A stretch of 64,000 bases of DNA from Geobacter sp. DSM 9736 (GCF_900187405.1 NZ_LT896716.1:2360001-2424000), one strand, 5' to 3'; shown: positions 7,537 through 15,342, counted from the stretch's first letter. Notes: a model not told the origin generated them from the sequence alone. A program made the numbers and translations.

Positions 7537-9372
7537 ATGGACCAAGTACTAATTCTTTCTGAACGCATCCAACTGGCAACTAGGATAGGAGAAAGTCATT
7601 ACCGTGAATTTAAGAGTGCATACCAAGGGCCACCAACTGGAAAAATAAAACGGCCGACAAAAGATATTTGTGCCGACATTGCAAAGACACTCGTAGCCTT
7701 TGCAAATGCAGACGGTGGCGAACTTTTTGTTGGGATTGAAGACGATGGCACCATTACCGGTTTACCACATAGCGTCGACGAAATAGACCAATTAAAGAAC
7801 TCATACGTAACGCATGTGCATGGCCATACTCCACTACCAAAACCACATGTAAGTTTGGTGCAACTAGAAGATCAACGAGTCCTGTACTTTTCGATCGGCA
7901 AGGGAAATGAATTTGCTTATCTAACCTCAGATGGCAAATGTCTTAAACGTCTTGACCTTGAGTCAGTTCCAGTCGGATCTGAGAGAATTAGAGCTGAAAG
8001 ACTTGAGCTTGAATCAAGAACTTGGGATCGTGCTGTCGATCCTAGCGCATCTCTAGATGACCTTGATTTCGACCTTCTACAGCAAGTATCAAATCAAATT
8101 GCCTATGGGGTTACTCCGGAAAAATGCTTGCAGCATTTGGGGATCGCTGAGTTCGCCCCGACTGGCATGAAATTAAAGGTAGCTGCATTACTGCTTTTTG
8201 CAAAAGACGTTAGAAAATTTCACCCTGGCTGCTTCGTAAGAATATTCACCGTTAGTGGTAAAGAAAGGCGCTCCGGGGAGGCATTTAACGTTATCAAGGA
8301 TGACATTGTAGCTGACAATGTGATTAAGCTTGTTGAAACAGCATGGGAGCGTCTGAGCTACGCTCTAACCATGCACACATCGCTTACTGATCATGCTAAA
8401 TTCAAGCAAAGTTATCTTTATCCACAAATTGCATGCCGCGAAGCACTTATTAATGCCATAGTGCATCGAAATTATGCAATCCAAGGTCGAGGAATTGAAA
8501 TAAGCATATTCAATGACCGCTTAGAAATTGCGAGTCCAGGCCGCATCCTTTCCACCATATCTTTGGATGATATCCGAAAGCTAAAAGGGGCGCATGAATC
8601 TCGAAATCCATTAATTGCTAGGGTGCTTCGGGAAGTTGGATATGTGCGAGAAATGGGGGAAGGGATTCGACGCATTTTCGATGTCATGAGGAGCAATGCT
8701 CTCGCCGAACCTGACATCCAAAGTGGCGATGACAATTTCACCGTGACCCTTTACCATCGCTCGCTTTACGATCCGAAGGTTAAGCTTTGGCTGTCGCTCT
8801 TCGAGAGTTTTAAACTTTCCGAGAGCCAAACCGCGGTCCTTGCGCTGGGATATGAAGATCAAGAGTTTTCGACTCAAGATATCATTGATCGCTTAGGCAT
8901 CTTAGATACTGATCAAGTTAGAGAAATCCTCACCCCGCTTCGGCAACTTGGCCTTGTGACCCGCACAAAGACACACGCACAGGCATTCAACATATCAAAG
9001 TCTAAAAAGCTAGCTAAGCGTTCAGTTCCTATTTACAAAGTCGTTGCAAATCCGGGAATTCGAGGTCGAGTAGACCACGTAACTGTTATTGAGGATGAAG
9101 AGACAATGGCAGGCACCAAAGAAATCAATTTGTTTGTGGGTGGTCTCGATTACTCAACAACGAAAGAAAATATTGTGGCAGCACTTGACGAACACTGCGG
9201 CGTCCTCAATGTTGATATACCGACTGGAGGGCTTCCATCAGGAAGTAACAACAAGGGGTATGCTTTTGTCACGGTAGAAATTCCAGATGGAGAGATCACA
9301 GATGAATTCATAAATCGTATTGATGGCCTAAGGATAGGCAAACGGAAAGTGAACGTGCGTCTAAGGAAATGA
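7537..9372 (+). CDS. AlbA_2 (Schlafen-type) ATPase-like protein with C-terminal RRM
   Basis: A 611-residue protein. About residues 12-135 form an AlbA_2/Schlafen-like putative DNA-binding domain (Y-R-E-F-K-S-A, then A-F-A-N-A-D-G-G-E-L-F-V-G-I-E-D-D-G). Residues 295-390 look like a HATPase_c_4 module (R-E-A-L-I-N-A-I-V-H-R-N-Y, then G-E-G-I-R-R). A winged-helix-like part lies near 440-500. Residues 525-611 are an RNA recognition motif with RNP2-like NLFVGGL and RNP1-like KGYAFVTV. AlbA_2/ATPase proteins are usually annotated as transcriptional regulators and often occur in defence islands. An RRM fusion is unusual. AT-rich codon use suggests transfer. The start has GGAGG 4 bases upstream. Confidence 0.85.
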   Translation: MDQVLILSERIQLATRIGESHYREFKSAYQGPPTGKIKRPTKDICADIAKTLVAFANADGGELFVGIEDDGTITGLPHSVDEIDQLKNSYVTHVHGHTPLPKPHVSLVQLEDQRVLYFSIGKGNEFAYLTSDGKCLKRLDLESVPVGSERIRAERLELESRTWDRAVDPSASLDDLDFDLLQQVSNQIAYGVTPEKCLQHLGIAEFAPTGMKLKVAALLLFAKDVRKFHPGCFVRIFTVSGKERRSGEAFNVIKDDIVADNVIKLVETAWERLSYALTMHTSLTDHAKFKQSYLYPQIACREALINAIVHRNYAIQGRGIEISIFNDRLEIASPGRILSTISLDDIRKLKGAHESRNPLIARVLREVGYVREMGEGIRRIFDVMRSNALAEPDIQSGDDNFTVTLYHRSLYDPKVKLWLSLFESFKLSESQTAVLALGYEDQEFSTQDIIDRLGILDTDQVREILTPLRQLGLVTRTKTHAQAFNISKSKKLAKRSVPIYKVVANPGIRGRVDHVTVIEDEETMAGTKEINLFVGGLDYSTTKENIVAALDEHCGVLNVDIPTGGLPSGSNNKGYAFVTVEIPDGEITDEFINRIDGLRIGKRKVNVRLRK

Positions 9373-9373
9373 C

Positions 9374-9436
9374 GGTTCCAACAAGGCTTACGACCTGTCC
9401 TAAAAACCGGCAGGTCAAAGCCTCAGCCGTTGTACC
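9374..9436 (+). repeat. attC-like hairpin following the RRM-fusion gene
   Basis: Starts just after the TGA of the preceding gene. The outer arms read GGT..CAAC and GTTGTACC. Inner arms GGCTT.CGACCTG and CAGGTC.AAGCC surround an unpaired centre, with extra bases on one arm. This is the layout of integron attC sites (R'' ending in AAC, R' starting with GTT). The R' box GTTGTAC deviates from GTTRRRY at one base. It could instead be a terminator, but there is no T-tract. Confidence 0.4.
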
Positions 9437-9446
9437 CGGAAAAAGA

Positions 9447-10031
9447 ATGAACAAAGCAATCCATCCTACATCAGACGAAGTCGAATTCCTGAATCTGTCG
9501 TTCAACAGGTTCATGGACCTATTCGAAGAAATAATCTCAGATGAATTTTGGAGCAAGCCTGACTACATTCGGTTTTCAAAAGCTAAAGACCTATTCGCGG
9601 TCTACGCTGAGGTACTGAAATATCCTCCGATGCAATGGGTAATCGACGCCAACAAGCGCCCCAATTTTTCTGAAGTAGGAAGTGATCTTTTCAGATTCAT
9701 CAGACACGTCCTAATGCACCTCCCGTTTTTCGAAAAATGGGAAGATGTCTGGATTAAACAATCTTTGGTAAACCTTTACTCAAATCGCCCACAATTCATC
9801 CACAAGTTCCTGGCAGAAAACGAAGGAAATGACGCCTTCAAATATCGGTTTTGGGAAGAGAAGCATAAGAGGATGACTTACATCTCAGTTTCCTTCCCCA
9901 AGGATTACACCAAGGGAGAAAAAATCTACCTTAGAGACATGGTGCCAGAAAAAGATGGCGTCAAGTTCTCCGCGATATTCATGTGGGACATTATGAAGGT
10001 GCAGGTAGAAGAGATTTCAGACAGCCAATAA
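9447..10031 (+). CDS. Hypothetical protein with R-x4-H (HEPN-like) motif
   Basis: A 194-residue, mostly helical protein of unknown family. Arg86-H-V-L-M-His91 fits the R-x4-6-H signature of HEPN ribonucleases, with a polar residue after Arg as is common. The surrounding helices (L-F-R-F-I-R-H-V-L-M-H and W-E-D-V-W-I-K-Q-S-L-V-N-L-Y) are compatible with the fold. The start at 9447 follows GGAAAAAGA. A longer frame from 9369 would run through the attC-like hairpin and is unlikely. The gene is flanked by two attC-like elements and shares the low GC of its neighbour. A defence or toxin role is inference. Confidence 0.65.
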   Translation: MNKAIHPTSDEVEFLNLSFNRFMDLFEEIISDEFWSKPDYIRFSKAKDLFAVYAEVLKYPPMQWVIDANKRPNFSEVGSDLFRFIRHVLMHLPFFEKWEDVWIKQSLVNLYSNRPQFIHKFLAENEGNDAFKYRFWEEKHKRMTYISVSFPKDYTKGEKIYLRDMVPEKDGVKFSAIFMWDIMKVQVEEISDSQ

Positions 10032-10037
10032 ATCGAG

Positions 10038-10097
10038 GGCACAACCAGCGCCAAGACCGGCCAAAGAAGCGGCTGGTCAGGCTTATGACGTTGGAGG
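10038..10097 (+). repeat. attC-like hairpin following the HEPN-like gene
   Basis: Lies 6 bp after the stop of the preceding gene. Outer arms GGCACAAC and GTTGGAGG, inner arms GCGCCAAGACCGGCC and GGCTGGTCAGGC, with an AAAGAAGC centre. The architecture is the same as the element at 9374-9436, and both contain AGGCTTA.GAC. The R' box (GTTGGAG) misses the terminal pyrimidine. The right half also holds the ribosome binding site of the next gene. A fully chance hairpin cannot be excluded. Confidence 0.4.
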
Positions 10098-10108
10098 ATA
10101 GAACAACT

Positions 10109-10513
10109 ATGGAGCACATCCCTTTTTCTCTCGAAATGTCCGTCCGCGATTACGAATGCGACATGCAGGGAGTCGTGAACAACGCCGTGTACCAGAACTA
10201 CCTGGAGCACGCGCGGCATGAGTACCTGAAGTCCATCGGCATCGACTTCGCCGCGCTGGCGGCGCAGGGGATAAACCTGGTGGTGACGCGGGTGGAGATA
10301 GATTACCGGTTTTCCCTCACCAGCGGCGACCGGTTTACGGTGGAAGTCCGGCCGGAGCGGATTTCAAAGGTTCGGATGGGATTCCGTCAGGCAATTCGCC
10401 GCATCCCGGACGGGCGGGAGGTGATCAGCGCACTCGTCACGGGGACGGCGCTGAACCCGAAGGGACGGCCGCAGCTGCCTAAGGAGCTGGACGAGGTGCT
10501 GGGGAAGCTGTGA
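10109..10513 (+). CDS. Acyl-CoA thioesterase, 4-hydroxybenzoyl-CoA thioesterase family
   Basis: A 134-residue hotdog-fold thioesterase. The motif V-R-D-Y-E-C-D-M-Q-G-V-V-N-N-A-V-Y-Q-N-Y-L-E-H is the YbgC/FcbC signature, with the Asp of D-M-Q-G-V as likely catalytic residue. It would hydrolyse short or aromatic acyl-CoA in the cytoplasm. ATG 10109 is chosen because GGAGG lies upstream and because family members start close to this motif. A longer frame from 9983 overlaps the upstream gene. GC content returns to the genome average here, so the gene marks the right flank of the island. Confidence 0.88.
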   Translation: MEHIPFSLEMSVRDYECDMQGVVNNAVYQNYLEHARHEYLKSIGIDFAALAAQGINLVVTRVEIDYRFSLTSGDRFTVEVRPERISKVRMGFRQAIRRIPDGREVISALVTGTALNPKGRPQLPKELDEVLGKL

Positions 10514-10558
10514 GATCGTCCTTAAACGGACCAAGAAAACATCAGCAAAGGAACAGAC

Positions 10559-11011
10559 ATGATCTTAGACATCCTTGAGAACGCCGCACGCTACTCCACC
10601 ATCAACCCGCTGTTTGCTAAAGCATTCGACTTTCTCAGGAACTCGGACCTGAAGGAACTGCCGGTGGGGAAGTACGAGATAGAGGGGAACCGGGTATTTG
10701 CGATGGTCGCCCGGGACATGGGTCGCAAAAAGGAAGATGCCTTGCTCGAAACCCACGAGAAGTACATCGACATCCAGTTCATCCTGGAAGGTACGGATAC
10801 GATGGGCTGGAAGCCGAAGTCGTCATGCAAGCAGCCGACACAAGGATACGATGAAGAGAAGGATATCCAGTTCTTTGCCGACGAAGCGGATGCGTGGGTG
10901 GCAACTCGAAGCGGAGCGTTCGCAATCTTCTTTCCGGAAGATGCACACATGCCCTTGATCTCTCCGGAGCAGATCCACAAAATAGTCGTCAAGGTGGCCG
11001 CCGTACCATAA
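10559..11011 (+). CDS. YhcH/YjgK/YiaL family protein (DUF386)
   Basis: A 150-residue protein with the DUF386 layout: L-P-V-G-K-Y-E-I-E-G-N-R-V-F-A-M-V, then E-T-H-E-K-Y-I-D-I-Q-F-I-L-E-G and F-A-I-F-F-P-E-D-A-H-M-P, with the His residues expected to bind a metal. Relatives include EbgC and sialic-acid or sugar-anomer processing proteins. The exact substrate is unknown. AAAGGAACAGAC precedes ATG 10559. It follows the thioesterase by 45 bp and may be co-transcribed. Confidence 0.88.
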   Translation: MILDILENAARYSTINPLFAKAFDFLRNSDLKELPVGKYEIEGNRVFAMVARDMGRKKEDALLETHEKYIDIQFILEGTDTMGWKPKSSCKQPTQGYDEEKDIQFFADEADAWVATRSGAFAIFFPEDAHMPLISPEQIHKIVVKVAAVP

Positions 11012-11107
11012 GCGCCAGTCCGTCAGCTGGCCTGCACCCTGCGGCATCCGCGCAGTTCATCTGCCGCCCCTTCAGTAATGGCCATGCGACAGTCACCGGA
11101 TGATCGG

Positions 11108-12019
11108 TCATTCCCCCCCGAGTTGCTGCTTCCGCAGATACCGGCTCTTCAGGTTGAAGCCTATCATCCAGTCAGCCTGGGATCGCTTCGGGAGGATCTG
11201 CTTTAGGCTCGCGGCAATCGCCTCCGCGTCCCCTGAGCCGCCTGCAGTGAGTTCCCGCGCCTTGGCATCGAACAGCGCAAGGTACTCCTTCATGTCACGC
11301 ACGTCATTCTTCGTAGATAGCGGGCCGTGACCGGGGATGATCTTTTCCACTTCCATTTCCAGAATCGCATCCAGAGCCTTGTTCCAACCTGTAAAGTCCC
11401 CGTCGGCCAGGAAAGGGTGAAAATCGGTGAAGAGAATATCGCCGCTGAACAGGAGCTTCTTTGCCGGCAGGTAGACTATTGCGCTCCCCTCGGTGTGGGA
11501 CGGAGCGGTGCGGATGAGTTCCACCGTCTCTCCTCCCAGATCGACCAAAAGCCGGTCGCTGAAGGCAAGCGTAGGGAGAACGATCTGGGTCCCCGCCATA
11601 TCCTCCGGCTTCAGCCCGAAAGCCGCAGCATTATTCAATGTCGCTTCCCCGACCTTTTGCAGGAGCACGCGGTCGGCGGAGTGGGATATGACGGTAGCCC
11701 CAATCTTGGAGAAGACGCAGTTGCCGAACGCGTGATCGAGGTGGGTGTGGGTATTGACGACATATTTGATCGGCTTGTCCGAAACCTTCCTGATGTCGGC
11801 CAGGAACCGCTGCGCTTCCTTTGCGGAGATGAGGGTATCGACGACTAGGATGCCGTCACGACCTATGACAATCCCGGCGTTGGCGGCGAAGCTGGTCGCT
11901 GGAGAAGCGTCCTTCACCCCGACGTAGGAATAGACGTTGTCGGCGATCTTCGTCAGCTCGGCGAATGCCGGCGTTGCGAGAAGCAGGATGTGGATCAAAA
12001 CTACGGCTATTCTTTTCAT
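11108..12019 (-). CDS. Secreted MBL-fold metallohydrolase
   Basis: A 303-residue metallo-beta-lactamase fold protein with a signal peptide ending near F-A-E. Metal ligands are visible in T-H-T-H-L-D-H, in S-H-T-E-G-S and in F-S-G-D-I-L-F plus P-G-H-G-P. This resembles the periplasmic MBL hydrolases often associated with quinoprotein systems. The substrate is unknown. The start at 12019 has GGAGGGAAGGTC upstream and gives a proper signal peptide. A longer frame to 12184 would overlap the neighbouring methyltransferase. No obvious partner gene is nearby. Confidence 0.85.
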   Translation of the reverse strand: MKRIAVVLIHILLLATPAFAELTKIADNVYSYVGVKDASPATSFAANAGIVIGRDGILVVDTLISAKEAQRFLADIRKVSDKPIKYVVNTHTHLDHAFGNCVFSKIGATVISHSADRVLLQKVGEATLNNAAAFGLKPEDMAGTQIVLPTLAFSDRLLVDLGGETVELIRTAPSHTEGSAIVYLPAKKLLFSGDILFTDFHPFLADGDFTGWNKALDAILEMEVEKIIPGHGPLSTKNDVRDMKEYLALFDAKARELTAGGSGDAEAIAASLKQILPKRSQADWMIGFNLKSRYLRKQQLGGE

Positions 12020-12095
12020 GACCTTCCCTCCAGTACATTTGTTCAATAGCATCCGAAGATCCAGCTTCCGGCAGAACTCAGCCACGAACTTCGCT

Positions 12096-12683
12096 CTATG
12101 GCTTTCGCGCCAGCACCTGTACAACCGCGCCTCTGCCCGTATGCAGCGTCCCCTCAACGACTTCCCGTTCCAGTTCAGTCCCATGCTCGAACTGCAATTC
12201 AGCGAGCTCTTCTTTCAGATCAGCCAGGGTCATCATCATATCTTCGGTTGGCGGCCCGCCCGTGCGGAGCTTCAGTTGCGCAGGGGTATATCCTTCAAGG
12301 ACGAACACACCGCCGGAACGTAGTCCCTTCACGACCTTCCGGTGAAGCTCCCTTCGCAGGTGCTGCGGCAGGTGGCAGAAAATGGAGACTACCGCATCCC
12401 ACTGCCCTTCCCCCGGATCGAATGCGGCCAAATCGGCACAGACCGTCTCTATCTTCACGCCATGTTCCACGGCCAGCCTCTCCGCCTTGGCAAGCCCCAC
12501 CGGTGAGGAGTCCACAGCGAGAACACTGCATCCACGCCTTGCGAGATACACGGCGTTTCTCCCCTCCCCTTCTGCAAGGCACAGGACACGCCCCTGAGGT
12601 ATCGAGTCCCTTACCTCGACGAGGAACGCATTAGGCTCGGTTCCGTATACATACTCCGCCGTAGCGTACCGCTGATCCCACAT
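12096..12683 (-). CDS. Class I SAM-dependent methyltransferase
   Basis: A 195-residue methyltransferase. Motif I reads V-L-C-L-A-E-G-E-G-R-N-A-V-Y-L-A, followed by V-L-A-V-D-S-S and W-D-A-V-V-S-I-F-C-H-L-P. The start M-W-D-Q-R-Y with Y-V-Y-G-T-E-P-N is typical of the tellurite/thiopurine-methyltransferase-like group (TehB-like). ATG 12683 is preferred over GTG 12689. The gene begins within 5 bp of the stop of the upstream zinc-ribbon gene, so they form an operon. The substrate is not predictable. Confidence 0.87.
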   Translation of the reverse strand: MWDQRYATAEYVYGTEPNAFLVEVRDSIPQGRVLCLAEGEGRNAVYLARRGCSVLAVDSSPVGLAKAERLAVEHGVKIETVCADLAAFDPGEGQWDAVVSIFCHLPQHLRRELHRKVVKGLRSGGVFVLEGYTPAQLKLRTGGPPTEDMMMTLADLKEELAELQFEHGTELEREVVEGTLHTGRGAVVQVLARKP

Positions 12684-12685
12684 AT

Positions 12686-12970
12686 TCACTTACCCCTGCA
12701 CCAACGGCGTCTTCGGCATTTCGGGCAGCAGAGGTACTTGACGTTGACTCCGCCGTTAGGACCCGTGAAATTCTGCCACATGTTGATCTCGAACTCCTCG
12801 CCGCACTCGTCGCAGACCCACCGGTAGTTGACGGTGTTCCAGTGGACCATCAGGATGACACCGAGGGCGGTAACCAGAAGCCCGACAGGAAGCAGGCTGT
12901 ATGCGGCGATCAGCACGAACCCGCAGACCAGAACCGAGAAGCCGAGGATGAAATAGATCGGTTGTTTCAT
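12686..12970 (-). CDS. Small membrane protein with zinc ribbon
   Basis: A 94-residue protein with two hydrophobic helices (residues 4-25 and 27-43) and a cytoplasmic Cys4 zinc-ribbon pattern, C-D-E-C near 54-57 and C-C-P-K-C near 81-85, with a basic tail R-R-R-R-W-C-R-G-K. Family not recognised. It is immediately upstream of the methyltransferase in the same operon. Confidence 0.7.
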   Translation of the reverse strand: MKQPIYFILGFSVLVCGFVLIAAYSLLPVGLLVTALGVILMVHWNTVNYRWVCDECGEEFEINMWQNFTGPNGGVNVKYLCCPKCRRRRWCRGK

Positions 12971-13066
12971 TTGTCGCGCTCCTGTTCTCGCAGCAATTAA
13001 TGCAACACCCGTAGATTAGCGTCGATTAAAATACAGCGCAGGAAGGAGTGCGTCAAGGTGAAACCT

Positions 13067-13921
13067 CTACCACACGTTGGCCGCCACCGGCGAATCGGCG
13101 CGGTCCAGGAGCCGGATCGCTTTGGCATTGCATGCCGAACGGCAGATTCCGCAGCCGTAGCAGAAAGTTTGATCGACAATGACCTTTTTGTCGGAAGCGC
13201 TGTAGCTTAGCGCCCCGAACTGACAAAGGCGCATGCACTGCCGGCAGCCGTTGCAGGCTTCCGGATCGATCGCCGCTATGTACTCGGCGCGGAACATCAC
13301 CGGTACATCATGGGTCACCGTGGAGCGCATGGCGAAGCAGTCGGTCCGGTCGCAGTTGCAGATACCGCCGATGAAGGGAGTCTGGAAAGTCCAGACGGTG
13401 TGGCAGAGGCCTTCGAGCTCATGGGCCCGGAGTGCGGCCAGAGCCTCCTCTTTAGTGAGCATTTCGAAGCGGGCATCGTCGACTCCACCGGTAAACTTCT
13501 CCTCCAGCGCCTGGAATATTTCCTTGAGTTTCCCGCCATTGGGGCCGAGGCTCACACCGTAGCAGTAACGTTTCTCCTTGCCCAGCGTGGATTCACGGCA
13601 GACGCAGGAGACGCGGACGATGGAGTTGGTAAATTCGAATATCCTTTCGATGTCTTCCAGGGGAACAACCTGCCCGAAGTGCATCTTCTTCATCTTATTG
13701 GTTATGATACGACTGAAGAGGGTTCTGATAAGCCACGGCATCTTCTTCAACCTGCCAAACCCGTCGTTCGCCTTCCGGAATTCCCGCTCCCGGGCCTGCG
13801 GATCGGCAAACATCTCAAGGAATTTGAGCCGGCGAAGATCGCTCAGCAGGTCCTCCGAGTAGTTCTTCGCCTGCAGGTACCATTTTTCACCTTCGCCATG
13901 CTTAAGGCAGAATTGACACAT
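13067..13921 (-). CDS. 4Fe-4S binding protein
   Basis: A 284-residue iron-sulfur protein. The C-terminal third has two ferredoxin motifs (C-N-G-C-R-Q-C-M-R-L-C and C-Y-G-C-G-I-C-R-S-A-C). Additional Cys groups are M-C-Q-F-C at the N terminus, V-S-C-V-C-R-E-S in the middle and I-C-N-C-D-R-T-D-C before the ferredoxin part. This resembles deltaproteobacterial ferredoxin-like proteins of unknown role, probably cytoplasmic electron carriers. ATG 13921 follows GAGAGGGG and places M-C-Q-F-C at the start. Ten more residues would be added from 13951. Confidence 0.85.
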   Translation of the reverse strand: MCQFCLKHGEGEKWYLQAKNYSEDLLSDLRRLKFLEMFADPQAREREFRKANDGFGRLKKMPWLIRTLFSRIITNKMKKMHFGQVVPLEDIERIFEFTNSIVRVSCVCRESTLGKEKRYCYGVSLGPNGGKLKEIFQALEEKFTGGVDDARFEMLTKEEALAALRAHELEGLCHTVWTFQTPFIGGICNCDRTDCFAMRSTVTHDVPVMFRAEYIAAIDPEACNGCRQCMRLCQFGALSYSASDKKVIVDQTFCYGCGICRSACNAKAIRLLDRADSPVAANVW

Positions 13922-14014
13922 GTCTTCCCCTCTCCCGTGCTGAGTATGCATCTGTTATTCGACGAGCGTTGTCAGCTTAAACCCTGATGCCCATGGTATG
14001 AAGAACCTCCAGGT

Positions 14015-14332
14015 TCAGCCGCCGTCCCGGCAGGTCCATCGCCACTTCTCATGCAGGCGGAGACGGCCGTCGGGCAACCGCTCCGGCGTGGAACGGCAAA
14101 TTCCGGTCATGAGCTCGTCATGCTCGTTAAGGTGCTGATACCGCATGTCGAGAGAACCGTCACAACCGACTTTTGCAACAAGGGTCCCAAACCGGACCTG
14201 TCCGCCGCGGTAGGTAGCCCAGACCAAATCTCCCTCCTGCCGGTAGTGAAAAACCGTCTCGTCACCTACTTCGCCGTTGTTAGAATTCAAGATGGATCTG
14301 AAATATCGGTTGTCATAATTAATCATAGTCAT
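14015..14332 (-). CDS. Conserved hypothetical protein (often labelled N-acetylglutamate synthase-like)
   Basis: About 105 residues starting M-T-M-I-N-Y-D-N-R-Y-F-R-S. The body, with H-Y-R-Q-E-G-D-L-V-W-A-T-Y-R-G-G and a Trp-rich end W-R-W-T-C, is a compact beta-rich domain of the kind commonly but doubtfully annotated as N-acetylglutamate synthase. Function unknown. A longer frame from ATG 14464 overlaps the end of the MerR gene and its first 44 residues look non-coding. The start at 14332 has only a weak site (GGAA). Confidence 0.65.
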   Translation of the reverse strand: MTMINYDNRYFRSILNSNNGEVGDETVFHYRQEGDLVWATYRGGQVRFGTLVAKVGCDGSLDMRYQHLNEHDELMTGICRSTPERLPDGRLRLHEKWRWTCRDGG

Positions 14333-14447
14333 CTGTTCCACATGCGGATGCGCCGGCAGCGCCGGCAGCATCGACAACTCCCTCTTTGTCCCTGCCGTGC
14401 ACCCTGATCCCTGGCGCACAGCTTCATAGATGTGTAGAAATAGCCGA

Positions 14448-14990
14448 TCAACATTCTTCCCCATGATCGGCAGACCATTTACGTATCAGGAGCGTCTCTT
14501 TCTCAGAAATCCCAAGGGAAAGCAGAAACTGATGGTGGGCTTCGGGAGCGCGCCTCTCGAACTCGGAGTGAAGCTGCTTCATGGCATTATCGTCCATTCC
14601 GGCAGCACGCAGCATCTCCACGAACATCACTTTGTCCACAGTCGATGCCGGCCCTCCCTTACGCTTCAGCTTCAGCATCCCCGCCAGCAGCCGCTGCTTG
14701 GTTTGCAAGGCCCGTATCTCCTCTCCCACCTCGTGCAGGCGACGCCGGAGAACCATGGCAGTATCATCACTCGCCGAAGCTAGAATCGACCTGATATCCT
14801 CGATCCCCAGCCCCGCCTCACGGAAAGTGCAAATTGCGGAGAGTCTCTCGCGATCGGAGGGGGAGTAAAGACGGTAGCTCGCGTCGGTCCGGGCTGACGG
14901 GTTGAGAAGCCCGATGCGGTCATAGTAGAGAAGCGTGCTGCGGGAAAGCCCGAACTCGTGTGCGATTTGGGAAATCTTGTACATTTTCAT
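14448..14990 (-). CDS. MerR-family transcriptional regulator
   Basis: A 180-residue regulator. The N-terminal winged helix M-K-M-Y-K-I-S-Q-I-A-H-E-F-G-L-S-R-S-T-L with L-L-Y-Y-D-R-I-G-L-L and Y-R-L-Y is classic MerR. A dimerisation coiled coil follows (about 75-125), then a C-terminal domain (M-D-D-N-A-M-K-Q-L-H-S-E-F-E-R and H-H-Q-F-L-L-S-L-G). No metal-binding Cys pattern is present, so an organic or stress ligand is more likely. The start is the internal ATG 14990 and the longer frame adds unrelated sequence. It lies downstream of a 59-residue gene that resembles its C-terminal domain. Confidence 0.88.
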   Translation of the reverse strand: MKMYKISQIAHEFGLSRSTLLYYDRIGLLNPSARTDASYRLYSPSDRERLSAICTFREAGLGIEDIRSILASASDDTAMVLRRRLHEVGEEIRALQTKQRLLAGMLKLKRKGGPASTVDKVMFVEMLRAAGMDDNAMKQLHSEFERRAPEAHHQFLLSLGISEKETLLIRKWSADHGEEC

Positions 14991-15008
14991 TCCTCGATGA
15001 AGGAAGTG

Positions 15009-15031
15009 CCCCCGGTGTTTTCTGCCGGGGG
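15009..15031 (-). terminator. Stable GC hairpin between the 59-residue gene and merR
   Basis: CCCCCGG (15009-15015) and CCGGGGG (15025-15031) form a perfect stem around TGTTTTCTG. Outer GTGC/GCAC pairs extend it. It sits just after the small gene's stop and 18 bp before the merR start. There is no T-tract, so it may attenuate rather than fully terminate. Confidence 0.4.
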
Positions 15032-15046
15032 CGCACCTAGTCATGC

Positions 15047-15226
15047 CTACTTGGAGCGGATCTCCGCGATCCTCTCGTCCGGAAGCCCGAGCCACTCCAG
15101 AAAGCTCTGATGCCCGGCGGGATTCTCACTCTCGAACAGGTTGTGCCACTTCTGCATCGCCGCGTCATCCAGCCCTATCGCCCTAAAACGGGCAACCCAC
15201 TCCTCAACCGTCACTGTCCCTTTCAT
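15047..15226 (-). CDS. 59-residue protein resembling the C-terminal domain of the adjacent MerR
   Basis: ATG 15226 is preceded by AAGGAG at 7-base spacing. The product contains L-D-D-A-A-M-Q-K-W-H-N-L-F-E and G-H-Q-S-F-L-E-W-L-G. These align with M-D-D-N-A-M-K-Q-L-H-S-E-F-E and H-H-Q-F-L-L-S-L-G of the MerR protein encoded just downstream. It is therefore likely a stand-alone copy of that effector or helical domain. Position and similarity suggest a link to the regulator, for example by hetero-oligomerisation, but that is inference. Confidence 0.75.
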   Translation of the reverse strand: MKGTVTVEEWVARFRAIGLDDAAMQKWHNLFESENPAGHQSFLEWLGLPDERIAEIRSK

Positions 15227-15342
15227 AGCCTTTCTCCTTGTTTGAAGTTTGTCATGGCCGTGACAGAGACAACGCTACACTGTGAACCGATAGACGGGTC
15301 AAGGGTAAAAAATGCAGGGTACCGGGCGCCTCGGGCGGGTCG

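Noticed and set aside
14333-14464. N-terminal 44-codon extension of the 14015-14332 gene
   Set aside because: It overlaps the MerR gene end and reads like non-coding sequence. The shorter start fits the conserved part.
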